In this document: positions 1 through 9,998 of the stretch, one piece after another
Numbering within the stretch: the stretch's first letter is position 1
How the letters are laid out: the number at the start of each line of letters is the position of its first letter
Origin: an uncultured Cryomorphaceae bacterium
GTDB lineage: Bacteria; Bacteroidota; Bacteroidia; Flavobacteriales; Schleiferiaceae
Assembly (NCBI GenBank): GCA_913009655.1
Contig: CAJVWI010000008.1
Coordinates: 1-64,000 of the forward strand
DNA length: 64,000 nt
Direction: 5' to 3'
Notes under the pieces: model-generated
What the model was told of the DNA's origin: nothing
Database searches by the model: none
The model's input: only the letters and a program-made list of their open reading frames with translations
Position numbers and translations under genes: made by a program

Positions 1-953
1 CCTGTGATAACATTAAAATTATTATCTAAGCTGGTATCGCGCATGACCTCAGGGAGGGAAAGTAAACCGTTGACACTATCTGAAGCAGCTACGTTAACTT
101 GAGTGAGGTAAGTGAAACCGGAATGCATTTTTTTTCCTCCGATAAAATTAAATTCAAATGATCCTATTCCGGTATTAATGGGTTTATTTGATTCTATTGT
201 GAAGTGATTAATTCCTGGAGCATTCTCAGTCATTACTAATCCCGAATATCGACCTGGGCCCCAAAAAATATTTTCACTTGAAACTCCAAATGAAACTGAT
301 CCTAGATTTAACTTGACATATGATTGGCCAATATAATTTCTTCTATAAGAATCTGTTCCAAATCTATCGGGATTATCATATGGACCCGAATTGGCAATAT
401 TTCTAACACCTGGAGGAGGAACACTATCGTTTAATGCATACACAATCTCAGGGGCATACTGAAATTCAATAGGACCAATATTACCATACACTCCGGCATT
501 GAGATAATATTGCATTCCCTTATTTGGAATCATGGGACCATCCTGCCAACCATAGTCATGATGCCCATTGTACTGAACACGAGTCGTAATTGGAGTTGCT
601 CTTAAATAAAATAATTGATTTGGGGATATTTTATTGACAAGAAATTTTGTTAAAGAGTCTGATATTTTTTCAGTTAACCTGGAAATTGGAATTGAAAATT
701 TAGATAAAATTCCTTTTTTTATTTTATCATCTAAAACAAAATCATATTTGGCATCTAATGCATATGGATCTTCGAACCCTAAGGCTTTGACTGCATCGAC
801 GGGTCTAACGCAAAAACTAGAAGCAATAGGGACATCACCCCATAACTGCGCCCTTCGAATCGCATCATTTAGAGGTTTATTAAGCAATGACACAGATTGT
901 GCTCCAAGACTCAAAACACTGACAAAAACCAATAAAAATGAAACTCTCTTCAA
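1..953 (-). CDS. Capsule assembly Wzi-family outer membrane protein (3' part cut by window edge)
   Basis: Manual reverse translation gives an uninterrupted frame from a TTG at 953: LKRVSFLLVFVSVLSLGAQSVSLLNKPLNDAIRRAQLWGDVPIAS...NYIGQSYVKLNLGSVSFGVSSENIFWGPGRYSGLVMTENAPGINHF. The WGPGR region and the EPS-locus context fit Wzi. Start codon uncertain. Confidence 0.75.
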   Translation of the reverse strand, partial: MKRVSFLLVFVSVLSLGAQSVSLLNKPLNDAIRRAQLWGDVPIASSFCVRPVDAVKALGFEDPYALDAKYDFVLDDKIKKGILSKFSIPISRLTEKISDSLTKFLVNKISPNQLFYLRATPITTRVQYNGHHDYGWQDGPMIPNKGMQYYLNAGVYGNIGPIEFQYAPEIVYALNDSVPPPGVRNIANSGPYDNPDRFGTDSYRRNYIGQSYVKLNLGSVSFGVSSENIFWGPGRYSGLVMTENAPGINHFTIESNKPINTGIGSFEFNFIGGKKMHSGFTYLTQVNVAASDSVNGLLSLPEVMRDTSLDNNFNVIT

Positions 954-961
954 AATATAAT

Positions 962-2194
962 CTAATTCAGTTCTAATTCCGATCGTTTAAATTTTGTGGT
1001 CGCAAGATACGCCATAGATAGGCCAATGTATGGAAGTGGATCTCCAATGGTACCCACTAATAAAAAACTAAATAGAAACAAATTGAAAACAGCTCTCCAA
1101 AAAGGGTCTGTCAAATAGGGTAACTTCCAAAGGTGTCGAAAAATTGAAAAGCAGAACGCAACTGTTCCTAAAAGACCTACTTCAAGAAATAAACCAGCTG
1201 CAAATGCTGTAGGGCGAATCCCCTTAAAATATCCGTCATTGAACTCAAGGAAATAGTAAATCTCAAAAGATTCTAAACCCATGGCCTCCATCGCATTAAC
1301 ACTTGTTACCGGCCATGAACCGATACCTCCACCCAATAAATTCTCAAGACCATATTTGTATGCAGACAGAATGGAAATCAATCTATGGCCGGATTCATTC
1401 ATAAGGGTTAAATAAATATCATCAGTATCCCAGGTGAAAAGTAGATTATTGACCAATTCAAGAGCACGGGGAGGCTCCTCGACATACTCTGATACCCAAA
1501 GAACTAAACCAAAAAAGGCAAGACTGGCCAAGGCGAATTTTCCAATGGTTTTTCGGTCAAGGAAAGAAATGAACAAAACCACTAAAAAAGCTGTACCCGT
1601 TGCAGATTTATTTACGAAAATATCAAAAGTCAACATCAAAAGAAATGCGATTGCCCCTCGACGGTGAAAAGGATTCAAACGCCACCATAAAATCATAAAA
1701 GCAAACATGAAATGCATGGCATAACTAGAATACGCGGGCTCAGCATATAACCCCCCAACACCCCTTCCTCCAGTTAAAGATTCAGGGGTAAACCTTGGGA
1801 CAAATAATTTGTAATATGGCTCTATGAAATCTGGAAACCAACCTACCAACTGAATTACTGAAACGAAAGCATTAATTCCAAAAACAACGATCAAAGCTTT
1901 AATAATCGTTAGAAACTCCTCCTTAGAAGCTCCCATAATCCTAAAAAAGATCAAACTACCATTTAGGATGGCAAAATATGATCTGACAACTGCTAATGAA
2001 TTGCCATACATAGCAAGTGTGATCCCCGCACTTAATGCAAAAGCAAGCATCAGATAAACGTAGACTCTATCAACAATAAGTTTCGGACTAAGGCAAAATA
2101 GCAACGCCCAGGGAAAAGTTTCAATAGTCCCTAGACCCAATGGAATATTTATACTGGGAGTAAATATTAAATGTGCAAGAATTCCCTGAATCAT
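962..2194 (-). CDS. O-antigen polymerase/ligase-like multi-pass membrane protein (Wzy candidate)
   Basis: 410 aa, many hydrophobic segments, GGRGVGGLYAEPAYSSYAMHFMFAF loop region, located inside the EPS locus. Confidence 0.65.
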   Translation of the reverse strand: MIQGILAHLIFTPSINIPLGLGTIETFPWALLFCLSPKLIVDRVYVYLMLAFALSAGITLAMYGNSLAVVRSYFAILNGSLIFFRIMGASKEEFLTIIKALIVVFGINAFVSVIQLVGWFPDFIEPYYKLFVPRFTPESLTGGRGVGGLYAEPAYSSYAMHFMFAFMILWWRLNPFHRRGAIAFLLMLTFDIFVNKSATGTAFLVVLFISFLDRKTIGKFALASLAFFGLVLWVSEYVEEPPRALELVNNLLFTWDTDDIYLTLMNESGHRLISILSAYKYGLENLLGGGIGSWPVTSVNAMEAMGLESFEIYYFLEFNDGYFKGIRPTAFAAGLFLEVGLLGTVAFCFSIFRHLWKLPYLTDPFWRAVFNLFLFSFLLVGTIGDPLPYIGLSMAYLATTKFKRSELELN

Positions 2195-2922
2195 GATCTA
2201 AATCGGCTTTTAAAACGGCGCCTAAAAGACAATAATCGGTCAATAATATGAATAAATTCATAACGCCATCCGGAGTAAGGAATCATCATCTCACTGTTGT
2301 CTAAAACCCTTCCTAGTCGGTGCTCTGTATCAATACATTTGATTTTCCTCTCAGTCTCTTCCTTAGAATCAAGATCTCCAGAGAGAGAGTATCCGCTAAA
2401 AACCCCACCAGATAAATACCTTTCTCGATATGTTTTGTACTCATCATCTATGACCAAAGGCGTATCAAAATCCAAAAGAACTTCTCTTAAAGTTTTATCA
2501 AAAACATCAATCGCTACTTTCCCTTGTAACAAAAAATGCCAAGAAGCCAATATTTTCAAGGGTTTTGAGTCCCAAATTACCGGTTCGATTCTACTGTCTC
2601 CATATATTCCATCTGCTAAAGGCTTTTTATCTCGGATATAATCTGCCCACATATTTGTAGCATGGTGTTCAAATAAAGTATCATTAAATATATATATCTG
2701 ATCCAAATCGTGAAAGCCGATTTTTTCTAGCCCTTCTAAATACCCAGAAAATTCAAAATAAGCATTGCTTCCTTTTTCCGCCTTGGAGTTTTTATGAAAA
2801 GAATTATCGATTACAACGATCCTTGCATTATTCAAACTTGAACGATCGAGAAATTTATTCCAAAGCATTTGCTTTCGATCGTCATAATCAAAAGCAACAA
2901 GAATACATCCCGCAGAAATCAT
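2191..2922 (-). CDS. Unassigned EPS-locus protein, possible divergent glycosyltransferase
   Basis: 243 aa, no signal peptide, Rossmann-like start (GCILVAFDYDDR...ARIVVIDNS) and 'IYIFNDTLFEHHATNMW'. Overlaps the Wzy-like start by 4 nt. Confidence 0.45.
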   Translation of the reverse strand: MISAGCILVAFDYDDRKQMLWNKFLDRSSLNNARIVVIDNSFHKNSKAEKGSNAYFEFSGYLEGLEKIGFHDLDQIYIFNDTLFEHHATNMWADYIRDKKPLADGIYGDSRIEPVIWDSKPLKILASWHFLLQGKVAIDVFDKTLREVLLDFDTPLVIDDEYKTYRERYLSGGVFSGYSLSGDLDSKEETERKIKCIDTEHRLGRVLDNSEMMIPYSGWRYEFIHIIDRLLSFRRRFKSRFRS

Positions 2923-2925
2923 GAT

Positions 2926-3966
2926 TTAACTATTCTCCTCTTCAGGCAAGAGTGATATGAACAAAACAAAAGCAATGGAAAAGCCTAAACCAAAGACCAG
3001 CATCCATTGCCATATTTTCAATCCGACTTTTGGAAGAGGAAATTGTGGAATATCCACAATCTGTATGATTGGTGTCTGTTTTCTAAGACCTATCTCTGCC
3101 AGCTTTAGGTTCTTTATGATTTCCCCGTAGAGAGAAACACTAATTTGAAGGTCCACTAAAGATCTATTTTGATCTACCCTTAAAGATGCCCGATTGGGAT
3201 TTATATTTAAATCTGATGAATTTGCTGAAGATGCCATACTGGTTTGCATCATCATTTGAACTGAATCCGCCTCTTTCTGCAGAACATGAAGATTTAGCCG
3301 TGCTTTTTTGGTCAAAAGCTCAATATAATATTTTGATGTTTCGTCGATTAGCTCACTGGTTAGGGCTTTTGCAAGATATTTATCGCCATGAACAGCACTT
3401 AGTTGTATCAGACTCAGTTTCTTTTCTGGTTTCTGAGCAGAAATAACCTCATCAATAACATATTTGTATGTTAGAAACATAGCAGAATCTTCAATGCTAT
3501 TGTAATCTGACCTATTTCTCTTAAATGTTAAATTCTGAAATATCTTTTTCTTACTGTGTGAAGTACTTCTCCAAACTCGATTGGCCAACAGGTCTTTGGT
3601 GTTGTCTTCAAATTCAACTTCCCTTAGCAACGTCTTCTCCACTTGGTTTCGCGTTGCAAAGAGCTTTAAAAGTGACTCACCTTTGAATATCCCCCCGGGA
3701 TTATTGCCCCCAACATCAATTCCAAACTGTTGAAGGATCATTTGCCATCCGTTGGAGTCGTCATCTTCAACAGCAATCAATAACTCCGCTTTATGTTTTT
3801 GAGGATGAAAATACCCGTATGCCCCACCGATAAAGAGACCTAAAAACGTTATTAAGAGCCATGCTCTCCATCTTTTAATGAGTAAGTCACGAACACCAAT
3901 TATTGATAGAACCCAATCTCCAAGGGTAACCTTGCCTCCTATAAAATCTTTAAATGATGCACTCAT
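2926..3966 (-). CDS. Wzz-type polysaccharide chain-length determinant protein (no kinase domain)
   Basis: 346 aa, N-terminal TM (LLITFLGLFIGGAYGYF), long helical middle, C-terminal P-rich segment plus TM (FPLPKVGLKIWQWMLVFGLGFSIAFVLFISLLP). No Walker motifs. Confidence 0.8.
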   Translation of the reverse strand: MSASFKDFIGGKVTLGDWVLSIIGVRDLLIKRWRAWLLITFLGLFIGGAYGYFHPQKHKAELLIAVEDDDSNGWQMILQQFGIDVGGNNPGGIFKGESLLKLFATRNQVEKTLLREVEFEDNTKDLLANRVWRSTSHSKKKIFQNLTFKRNRSDYNSIEDSAMFLTYKYVIDEVISAQKPEKKLSLIQLSAVHGDKYLAKALTSELIDETSKYYIELLTKKARLNLHVLQKEADSVQMMMQTSMASSANSSDLNINPNRASLRVDQNRSLVDLQISVSLYGEIIKNLKLAEIGLRKQTPIIQIVDIPQFPLPKVGLKIWQWMLVFGLGFSIAFVLFISLLPEEENS

Positions 3967-6335
3967 GGTCTTAAAAGTTGGACTACCGCTATTGCCATAG
4001 TACTAATTGATGCTAAAGTTCCAGAAACGGCGGCTAACTCGGCAGGGCTAACTTTTCTGCTATTGTCATATGATTTCTGTGGGACAATAATTTTTGAGCC
4101 CGGCACTACTCTTGGACGATATTTCCGGCCCAAGATCCTCCTGGTAGATCTTGTAGAACCATTGGGGTAAACAACAAACGCTTTGGCGCTTATACCTTCT
4201 TCTGAGACTCCTCCCGCCATTCGCAAGTACTCATTGAACGATTTTAGTAGTTCATATGAAACTGTTTTTGGAGCATTAACTTGGCCCTCAATTCTAATAA
4301 TTGTACTGCGTCCAGGAATATGAATTTCGTCAAGGTTTTGAACAATAAATTCTGTTCTGCCCAATAAGGCCCTTGAAGATATTGATATCGTGTCCAGTTG
4401 AAAGTATTTACCATCAACAAATTCAAGATTATTTAAGGTCAATGAGGAAGAGTCAGACTTAGAAATTTCAGATCTGCGAATCAAATAAGATCCATAAACA
4501 TCCGCAAAACTTGTTAACCCTCCTGTCCGAGAAATTATGTTAAAAAGATTTTCGTATGGCCTTTGCAAGCCAAAAGAACCTTGACTCATAACTTCTCCAT
4601 TAATATTTACAGATGCCACATTGTCACGAATACGAATCTTTTTTATAGAAACTAAATCTCCAGGTCTTAAAGCACTGAGCTTCGAGTTTTCCAACGTTAA
4701 TGATATAGTTTCATACTTTCTTAAACCACTTTTTTTCGTTGTCAACTCAATATTCGCCATATCAGCGTCGCTGGTAAATCCATTGGATAAGATTATCGCA
4801 TCGTATGCTGTAATTCCCGCACCCCATGGAATAATACCTGGGGAGACTACCTCTCCAGAAACTGTAAAAAATTCATCCCTTTGAAAAAATTGATTAAATG
4901 GTATCAATACTGAATCCCCTTGATGTATGATATGAGATGCAAACAAGGAGGCTGGAATATTTTTATAGGTTCTTACTCCCAATGTGTCTTTACTAGATAT
5001 TACAACTAAATCTCTAATGGCATCCTCTTTGTATCCGCCAGCAATATCTATCAAGCCACTTATTGTTAAACCTTCATATGAACCGTAGTAGCCAGACATT
5101 TGAATCCCCCCACCAATTGCAATTCGATTTCGATAACGGTCATTTAGAGTGTCTGCAATTATATGGTCACCGCCTTTTAAGACAAAAGAATCAAAATCAG
5201 ATTTAGCAATAGAGTATGAAACAAATCCATGCTCACCAATACGCTCTAAATATATTTTCTCCTTAAAAGCTTGTTCGGCAAACCCACCCGAAAGTGTCAG
5301 TATTGAACTAAGTAATTCACCTTCAATAATTTCGTAAGTCATGGGATTTCTGAACTCTCCGTCTAAAATGACTCTTCCATCATAAGTTGGGATAAAGACA
5401 ACGTCACCATCCTCGAGCCTTAGATCATCAGACTTCTTTCCGCTACCTAAGAGATCATACAAGTCTATTTCACCGACAATTTCGCCGTTTCTAATCTGCA
5501 AAATAGCTCTGTAGCTTCCTTTTGAAGCTGGACCCCCTGCCAAATGAAGAACATGATAGGGAGATGCTATACCTGGAACAGAGTAACGCCCAGGGACCTT
5601 GGCTCCAACAACCGTTATATCTACATTTCGAATCTGTTTGAGTGTTATCGAAAGCTCTGACTTTCCATTCTTGAGCGTGTTGTATCCATTCTTGCTCAGG
5701 CGCTGGAATATTTTCGCCTTTGCCTCCCTAAGGGTCAACCCTGAGATATTCACCACTCCAGAATAAGGGATATTTAGCGTACCGTCAACCCCTACTGGAA
5801 CATCGACATTTAATTCCTGATACCCATATATCGTCAATGAAAGAACATCGCCATTCCCCACTATATAAGTAGGGGGCGTCGCAATGGTAAGGTTTGGGGC
5901 AAAATCTAAATTTTTATTTCGAAACAAGCTCGCACCAAAAACATTTGAATCCAATGCGTACAGACGCTCTAGACCAATGAGCTGGCCAGATTCTTTTTGA
6001 TGGTCTTTTAATGAATCTTGAAGCCGTAATAATTTCATCGTCAATATTTGGGCCTGCTCCCCTGGGTCAATCTCCCCTGACTCTGCCAATCTTAATCTTA
6101 GCTTTCGTATCTCAGACTCTGACATACCTTTCTTTTCCAGATTTTTAAAAGCCTGAGAAGATGTCATGTTTTTCGATTCAAAACTTTGCTTAAATAGTAT
6201 TATCTCATCCTCTCCGAGCTGGTCAATACTGACAGAAGTAAGATTTTTTCTAGCAAATACGTTTTGAGCAGAAACAACTTCTGGCAGCAGAAAAAGTATT
6301 GCTATTAAGACTATAATTTTAGTTTTCATTTTCAA
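3963..6335 (-). CDS. Wza-like polysaccharide export protein with about six SLBB-like repeats
   Basis: 790 aa, signal peptide, Poly_export-like YIVGNGDVLSLTIYGYQELNVDVPVGVDGTLNIPYSG, then repeated 'v.Gev..PG.y' SLBB-type segments. Confidence 0.88.
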   Translation of the reverse strand: MKMKTKIIVLIAILFLLPEVVSAQNVFARKNLTSVSIDQLGEDEIILFKQSFESKNMTSSQAFKNLEKKGMSESEIRKLRLRLAESGEIDPGEQAQILTMKLLRLQDSLKDHQKESGQLIGLERLYALDSNVFGASLFRNKNLDFAPNLTIATPPTYIVGNGDVLSLTIYGYQELNVDVPVGVDGTLNIPYSGVVNISGLTLREAKAKIFQRLSKNGYNTLKNGKSELSITLKQIRNVDITVVGAKVPGRYSVPGIASPYHVLHLAGGPASKGSYRAILQIRNGEIVGEIDLYDLLGSGKKSDDLRLEDGDVVFIPTYDGRVILDGEFRNPMTYEIIEGELLSSILTLSGGFAEQAFKEKIYLERIGEHGFVSYSIAKSDFDSFVLKGGDHIIADTLNDRYRNRIAIGGGIQMSGYYGSYEGLTISGLIDIAGGYKEDAIRDLVVISSKDTLGVRTYKNIPASLFASHIIHQGDSVLIPFNQFFQRDEFFTVSGEVVSPGIIPWGAGITAYDAIILSNGFTSDADMANIELTTKKSGLRKYETISLTLENSKLSALRPGDLVSIKKIRIRDNVASVNINGEVMSQGSFGLQRPYENLFNIISRTGGLTSFADVYGSYLIRRSEISKSDSSSLTLNNLEFVDGKYFQLDTISISSRALLGRTEFIVQNLDEIHIPGRSTIIRIEGQVNAPKTVSYELLKSFNEYLRMAGGVSEEGISAKAFVVYPNGSTRSTRRILGRKYRPRVVPGSKIIVPQKSYDNSRKVSPAELAAVSGTLASISTMAIAVVQLLRP

Positions 6336-7188
6336 TTTTTTGTAAAATAGTTTGAAGATTTCCAGGGATTCCTTGTCCTTTGTTCCTTCTAAAATTTGAA
6401 TAAATGTAGGAATTCCATTTCAGTGGAAGCCTCCTAACAATTTGTTTGGCAACAACATGATAAATAAATTGACCATAATTAAAGAGACCTATTTGCCTTA
6501 GATAGTTCAATGCCTGAAGTTCTCCTCTTCTGTAACGGCTGGAACTCCTTCTGCTTACCAAGTCCTTTCCTCCGCGCATAAAAACATAAACGTTGGAGCT
6601 ATTGGATACATCAAGGCCATTAACCAGGAAAAGGCCCACAAGACAGTAGTCTTCATTGGCTTCAACTTGAGGGAAACCACCTAAACTGATAAATGCCGAC
6701 TTTTTAAAAGCAATACTCGGACCATTAAATGGATTTCTAGATGCGGAGAAACTTAATATTTCTGATTTTTTCAGTGGAACAGAACGAAGACCAAAATTTT
6801 TTTTAAAATCTATAGAAAATTCTTGTGCTTGCCCCCCGTGTAAATCCAAAGATTCCTGATTTTTAAAAGCAGACTCAGTAGATTCTATCCTATCTGAGGG
6901 ATACAAATCATCGGTATCAATTTTTAATACAATGTCAGTATTTATACTCTCTACTGCTTGGTTTAAAGCGTTTGGTAAGCCAAAAACATTTGATTCCTTG
7001 ACATGCAACCATTTAACTTTTGAAAAAGAATCACATACTTCAGATAGCTCCTTACCGATTTCCCCTTCTATGACAGCAACACATTCATCTAGAGGTCTCG
7101 TCTGGTTTATTAAAATACTATCGAGAGCTTCTCGCAAAAAAGTGGGATTGTCTCCTTTGTAGACTGAAAATACGCCGCCAATTCGCAT
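6319..7188 (-). CDS. Family 2 glycosyltransferase
   Basis: 289 aa, GVFSVYKGDNPTFLREALDSILINQTRPLDECVAVIEG...DIVLKIDTDDLYPSDR; GT-A fold DxD. Confidence 0.9.
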   Translation of the reverse strand: MRIGGVFSVYKGDNPTFLREALDSILINQTRPLDECVAVIEGEIGKELSEVCDSFSKVKWLHVKESNVFGLPNALNQAVESINTDIVLKIDTDDLYPSDRIESTESAFKNQESLDLHGGQAQEFSIDFKKNFGLRSVPLKKSEILSFSASRNPFNGPSIAFKKSAFISLGGFPQVEANEDYCLVGLFLVNGLDVSNSSNVYVFMRGGKDLVSRRSSSRYRRGELQALNYLRQIGLFNYGQFIYHVVAKQIVRRLPLKWNSYIYSNFRRNKGQGIPGNLQTILQKIENEN

Positions 7189-7194
7189 GGGGGG

Positions 7195-7767
7195 TTAACC
7201 TATTGCTTGGATTGTCTTCAACAAGATTTTCAAATCCATGAAAAAATTTGCCTTGCCCACATACTCAATATCGAAAGGTAATTTCTTTGCGGTATCATTG
7301 GGAGTTGCATCGGGTAAATTAATTTGAGCCAATCCTGTAATCCCTGGTAAGGCCTGATGTCTTATCTGATAATCCTTGTGCAGTGTTCCAAAACTCTTTA
7401 CCAAATGAGGCCTCTCAGGCCTTGGCCCTACCCAGCTCATATCTCCGGAGATAATATTAAATATCTGGGGTAATTCATCTATCCTCCATCTTCTTAGATA
7501 ACGACCAATCCAAAAGATCTGAGGGTCATTCTTCGTCATGCCTGCAAGGTCTCCACTGGCATCCTTAACCAGTGTTCGAAGTTTAAAAATTTTAAATTCC
7601 ACTCCCCCCTTACCTATTCTATTTTGGCTATATAAAATGCTCCCACCAGTTGTTATTAAGATAAGAATACCACCAAAGCAAATTAGCACCATCGCAAAAG
7701 GTAAAACCATTATTGAAATGAGCATGTCGAATGACCTTTTTAGACTGCTCGATAGATAGCTATTCAT
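7195..7767 (-). CDS. Initiating sugar transferase (monotopic phosphoglycosyl transferase, PglC/WcaJ-type catalytic domain)
   Basis: 190 aa, KRSFDMLISIMVLPFAM...GGSILYSQNRIGKGGVEFKIFKLRTL...RRWRIDELPQIFNIISGDMSWVGPRPERP; catalytic DE present. Confidence 0.93.
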   Translation of the reverse strand: MNSYLSSSLKRSFDMLISIMVLPFAMVLICFGGILILITTGGSILYSQNRIGKGGVEFKIFKLRTLVKDASGDLAGMTKNDPQIFWIGRYLRRWRIDELPQIFNIISGDMSWVGPRPERPHLVKSFGTLHKDYQIRHQALPGITGLAQINLPDATPNDTAKKLPFDIEYVGKANFFMDLKILLKTIQAIG

Positions 7768-7951
7768 AGGAAACGCAAAAGTAAGCTTCTCGGAGTATTT
7801 GAGCGCAAGGTTTGAGAAAAAAAATTAATGTAGCGCATAGTAAACATCGAGCAACCTTATGAATAACAAAAATAAGACAATTGTATCTCATATGTTATTA
7901 CTTGTATTGTAAAGCAAGTATTGTTTTTAGTTTTTTTTACTTAATTGAGTA

Positions 7952-9262
7952 TCATTTAAAATAATTTTTAACTAAAATCCATTTCCATTCATTGATATTC
8001 CAAAACTTTAGACCACGACTCTTACATGTTACACTGTAAAGGGTTAGCAAAATTATTTCTGTCAGTATTAAAGATATTATCGCTCCATGTAAGCCATATA
8101 ATGATATTAGCAATAGATTGAGAGCTATCGCTATAATCGAAGCAATTATAGTCACCCTAAGAACATCATTGTCATAGCCCAAATTCAGTAAGAATGATGA
8201 TCCTATCAGATGATTCAAAACTGAAATCAAGGGCACAAATGCAATAAGCTGATATACGCCTGAAGCATCTATAAATTCACTCCCAAAAAAGAAATCAATG
8301 AGCCAGGGAGAAATAAACCATAACGAGCCACTGGCTACAGCAATAATAACAAGGAGTAACGGTATCGATTGGTTTAACAATTTAGTTCCTTCTTTAATGT
8401 CAGACCTCAACTGCACTCCTAGTACAGGAAAAAGAGCCTGAAGTATTGGGACCGAAATGAGAACTTGAATAACATTCATCATCCTCCAACCAAGTGAAAA
8501 AATACCCACTTGAGTGTATGATACAAATGACGCGAGAATAATAATGCTAATAGTTTGATTGAGATTATTAACAAGGCTTGACAGAAAAACCAAGCGCTCA
8601 CTCCAGAGTCTTTCAAGCATTGACCGATTAAAAATAATTCTCATGGGCATTTTTAGCCTTATCCTCAAATACAATAAACTCAGTAATGCGGAAAAAATAG
8701 TAGAAAGGGATATAAAAAGAGGATACAAGTAACTATCATTTACTGAACGTATCAATAGAAATACAAGTATTAAAAAAAAAGTCTTTGGAATGATATTTAA
8801 CCATACCAGCTCCTTCATCCTTCTTATGCCCTGAACAAACCAATTTGGCATTATCGCCCAGCCTGCTGCTACTGCAAATGTTGACCAAGCAACTTTATAA
8901 TGCTCAATGCTATCCGGAATCAAAAAGAGGAAGATAGAATATATGAATCCAGCAAATAACAGCAGTAGAATCTTAGATGATTGAATTTCTACAAAAAAAA
9001 TCTTTAGCGCCGCGTCATTATTTTCTAAATCAGGAACTTTGCGTGTAGCTGAAGCGTCAAATCCGTAGATGACAAACAGAGTAAAGTAACCTACCAAGAC
9101 AGAGTAAAAATTAATGACACCAAACTCTTCAGTACCGATAACTCTACCAACAAAAGGAAGAGTGATAATGGGAAAGGCATAATTGAGAAATTGAAGAACA
9201 CCGTTAGATATGACATTGCTTCCAACACCATAACCACCTTTACCTTCTTTTCCTTTAACCAT
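7952..9262 (-). CDS. Oligosaccharide flippase (Wzx, MOP superfamily)
   Basis: 436 aa multi-pass protein: NVISNGVLQFLNYAFPIITLPFVGRVIGTEEFGVINFYSVLVGYFTLFVIYGFDASATRKV. Confidence 0.9.
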   Translation of the reverse strand: MVKGKEGKGGYGVGSNVISNGVLQFLNYAFPIITLPFVGRVIGTEEFGVINFYSVLVGYFTLFVIYGFDASATRKVPDLENNDAALKIFFVEIQSSKILLLLFAGFIYSIFLFLIPDSIEHYKVAWSTFAVAAGWAIMPNWFVQGIRRMKELVWLNIIPKTFFLILVFLLIRSVNDSYLYPLFISLSTIFSALLSLLYLRIRLKMPMRIIFNRSMLERLWSERLVFLSSLVNNLNQTISIIILASFVSYTQVGIFSLGWRMMNVIQVLISVPILQALFPVLGVQLRSDIKEGTKLLNQSIPLLLVIIAVASGSLWFISPWLIDFFFGSEFIDASGVYQLIAFVPLISVLNHLIGSSFLLNLGYDNDVLRVTIIASIIAIALNLLLISLYGLHGAIISLILTEIILLTLYSVTCKSRGLKFWNINEWKWILVKNYFK

Positions 9263-9998
9263 TGGTTAATTTTTTTTTCATCCAATCATAAATATCATTG
9301 GATAATTTCTCACCATCGTGACCATAAAAAGCATGGCCAATTGTTATATCCACGTGCCATTTGGGGCGCATGAACATTCTGAGCAAATGAGGAATGAATT
9401 TCTCTTTCCCTACCCAAGCCATTTCAGGGTCCGAATATTCAATGAAAAATGGAACAATAGGTACTTGCATCTCTGCCGCTGTGTAGAACATTCCAGGGTT
9501 AAAAGGTAAAAGGCCGCTGTATGAGGTTGTTCCTTCTGGAAAAACCACAGGACTTAATCCTTTTGATATACTTTTCGCTAACTCTTTTCTTGCATCAGAG
9601 CGAGACTCCTTATCATTTCTCTGAACAAAGACAGTATCTAAAGCTTGTGCTGCTTGATATATAATGGGCCATTTTTTTATTTCTGCTTTACTCAAAAAAA
9701 CAGTAGGTGTTCCGCTTAGAATAAACAATACATCCGCATAAGATCTATGGTTCCCCATTAAAACAGCGGCAAAACTAGGTTTGAAACCACTTTTAATATT
9801 TATTTTGATACCGAGTAACCAAAGAAATGTTTTACGCCAGATTGAGTAAATACCGTGCCGGATCTTTATTGATGCGCCAAGCAACTTAGCGAAAAAAGCC
9901 AGACCAATAGCAAAAAGACATGAGATTAAAAAAACAGGAACCCGGTAAAGAAGCCTAAGAACAATCATAGAAGAACTATGTTTTACGCGTCCGAGCAC
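9255..9998 (-). CDS. 1-acyl-sn-glycerol-3-phosphate acyltransferase (PlsC-like)
   Basis: 247 aa, GNHRSYADVLFI (variant HX4D box NHRSYAD) and VVFPEGTTSYSGLL. Confidence 0.88.
   Translation of the reverse strand: MLGRVKHSSSMIVLRLLYRVPVFLISCLFAIGLAFFAKLLGASIKIRHGIYSIWRKTFLWLLGIKINIKSGFKPSFAAVLMGNHRSYADVLFILSGTPTVFLSKAEIKKWPIIYQAAQALDTVFVQRNDKESRSDARKELAKSISKGLSPVVFPEGTTSYSGLLPFNPGMFYTAAEMQVPIVPFFIEYSDPEMAWVGKEKFIPHLLRMFMRPKWHVDITIGHAFYGHDGEKLSNDIYDWMKKKLTNG

Noticed and set aside
634-960. 108-aa plus-strand ORF
   Set aside because: Antisense to the clearly coding Wzi-like frame on the minus strand; composition looks like a shadow ORF.
9091-9285. 64-aa minus-strand ORF overlapping the wzx start
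   Set aside because: Out-of-frame overlap with the well-supported Wzx and PlsC frames.
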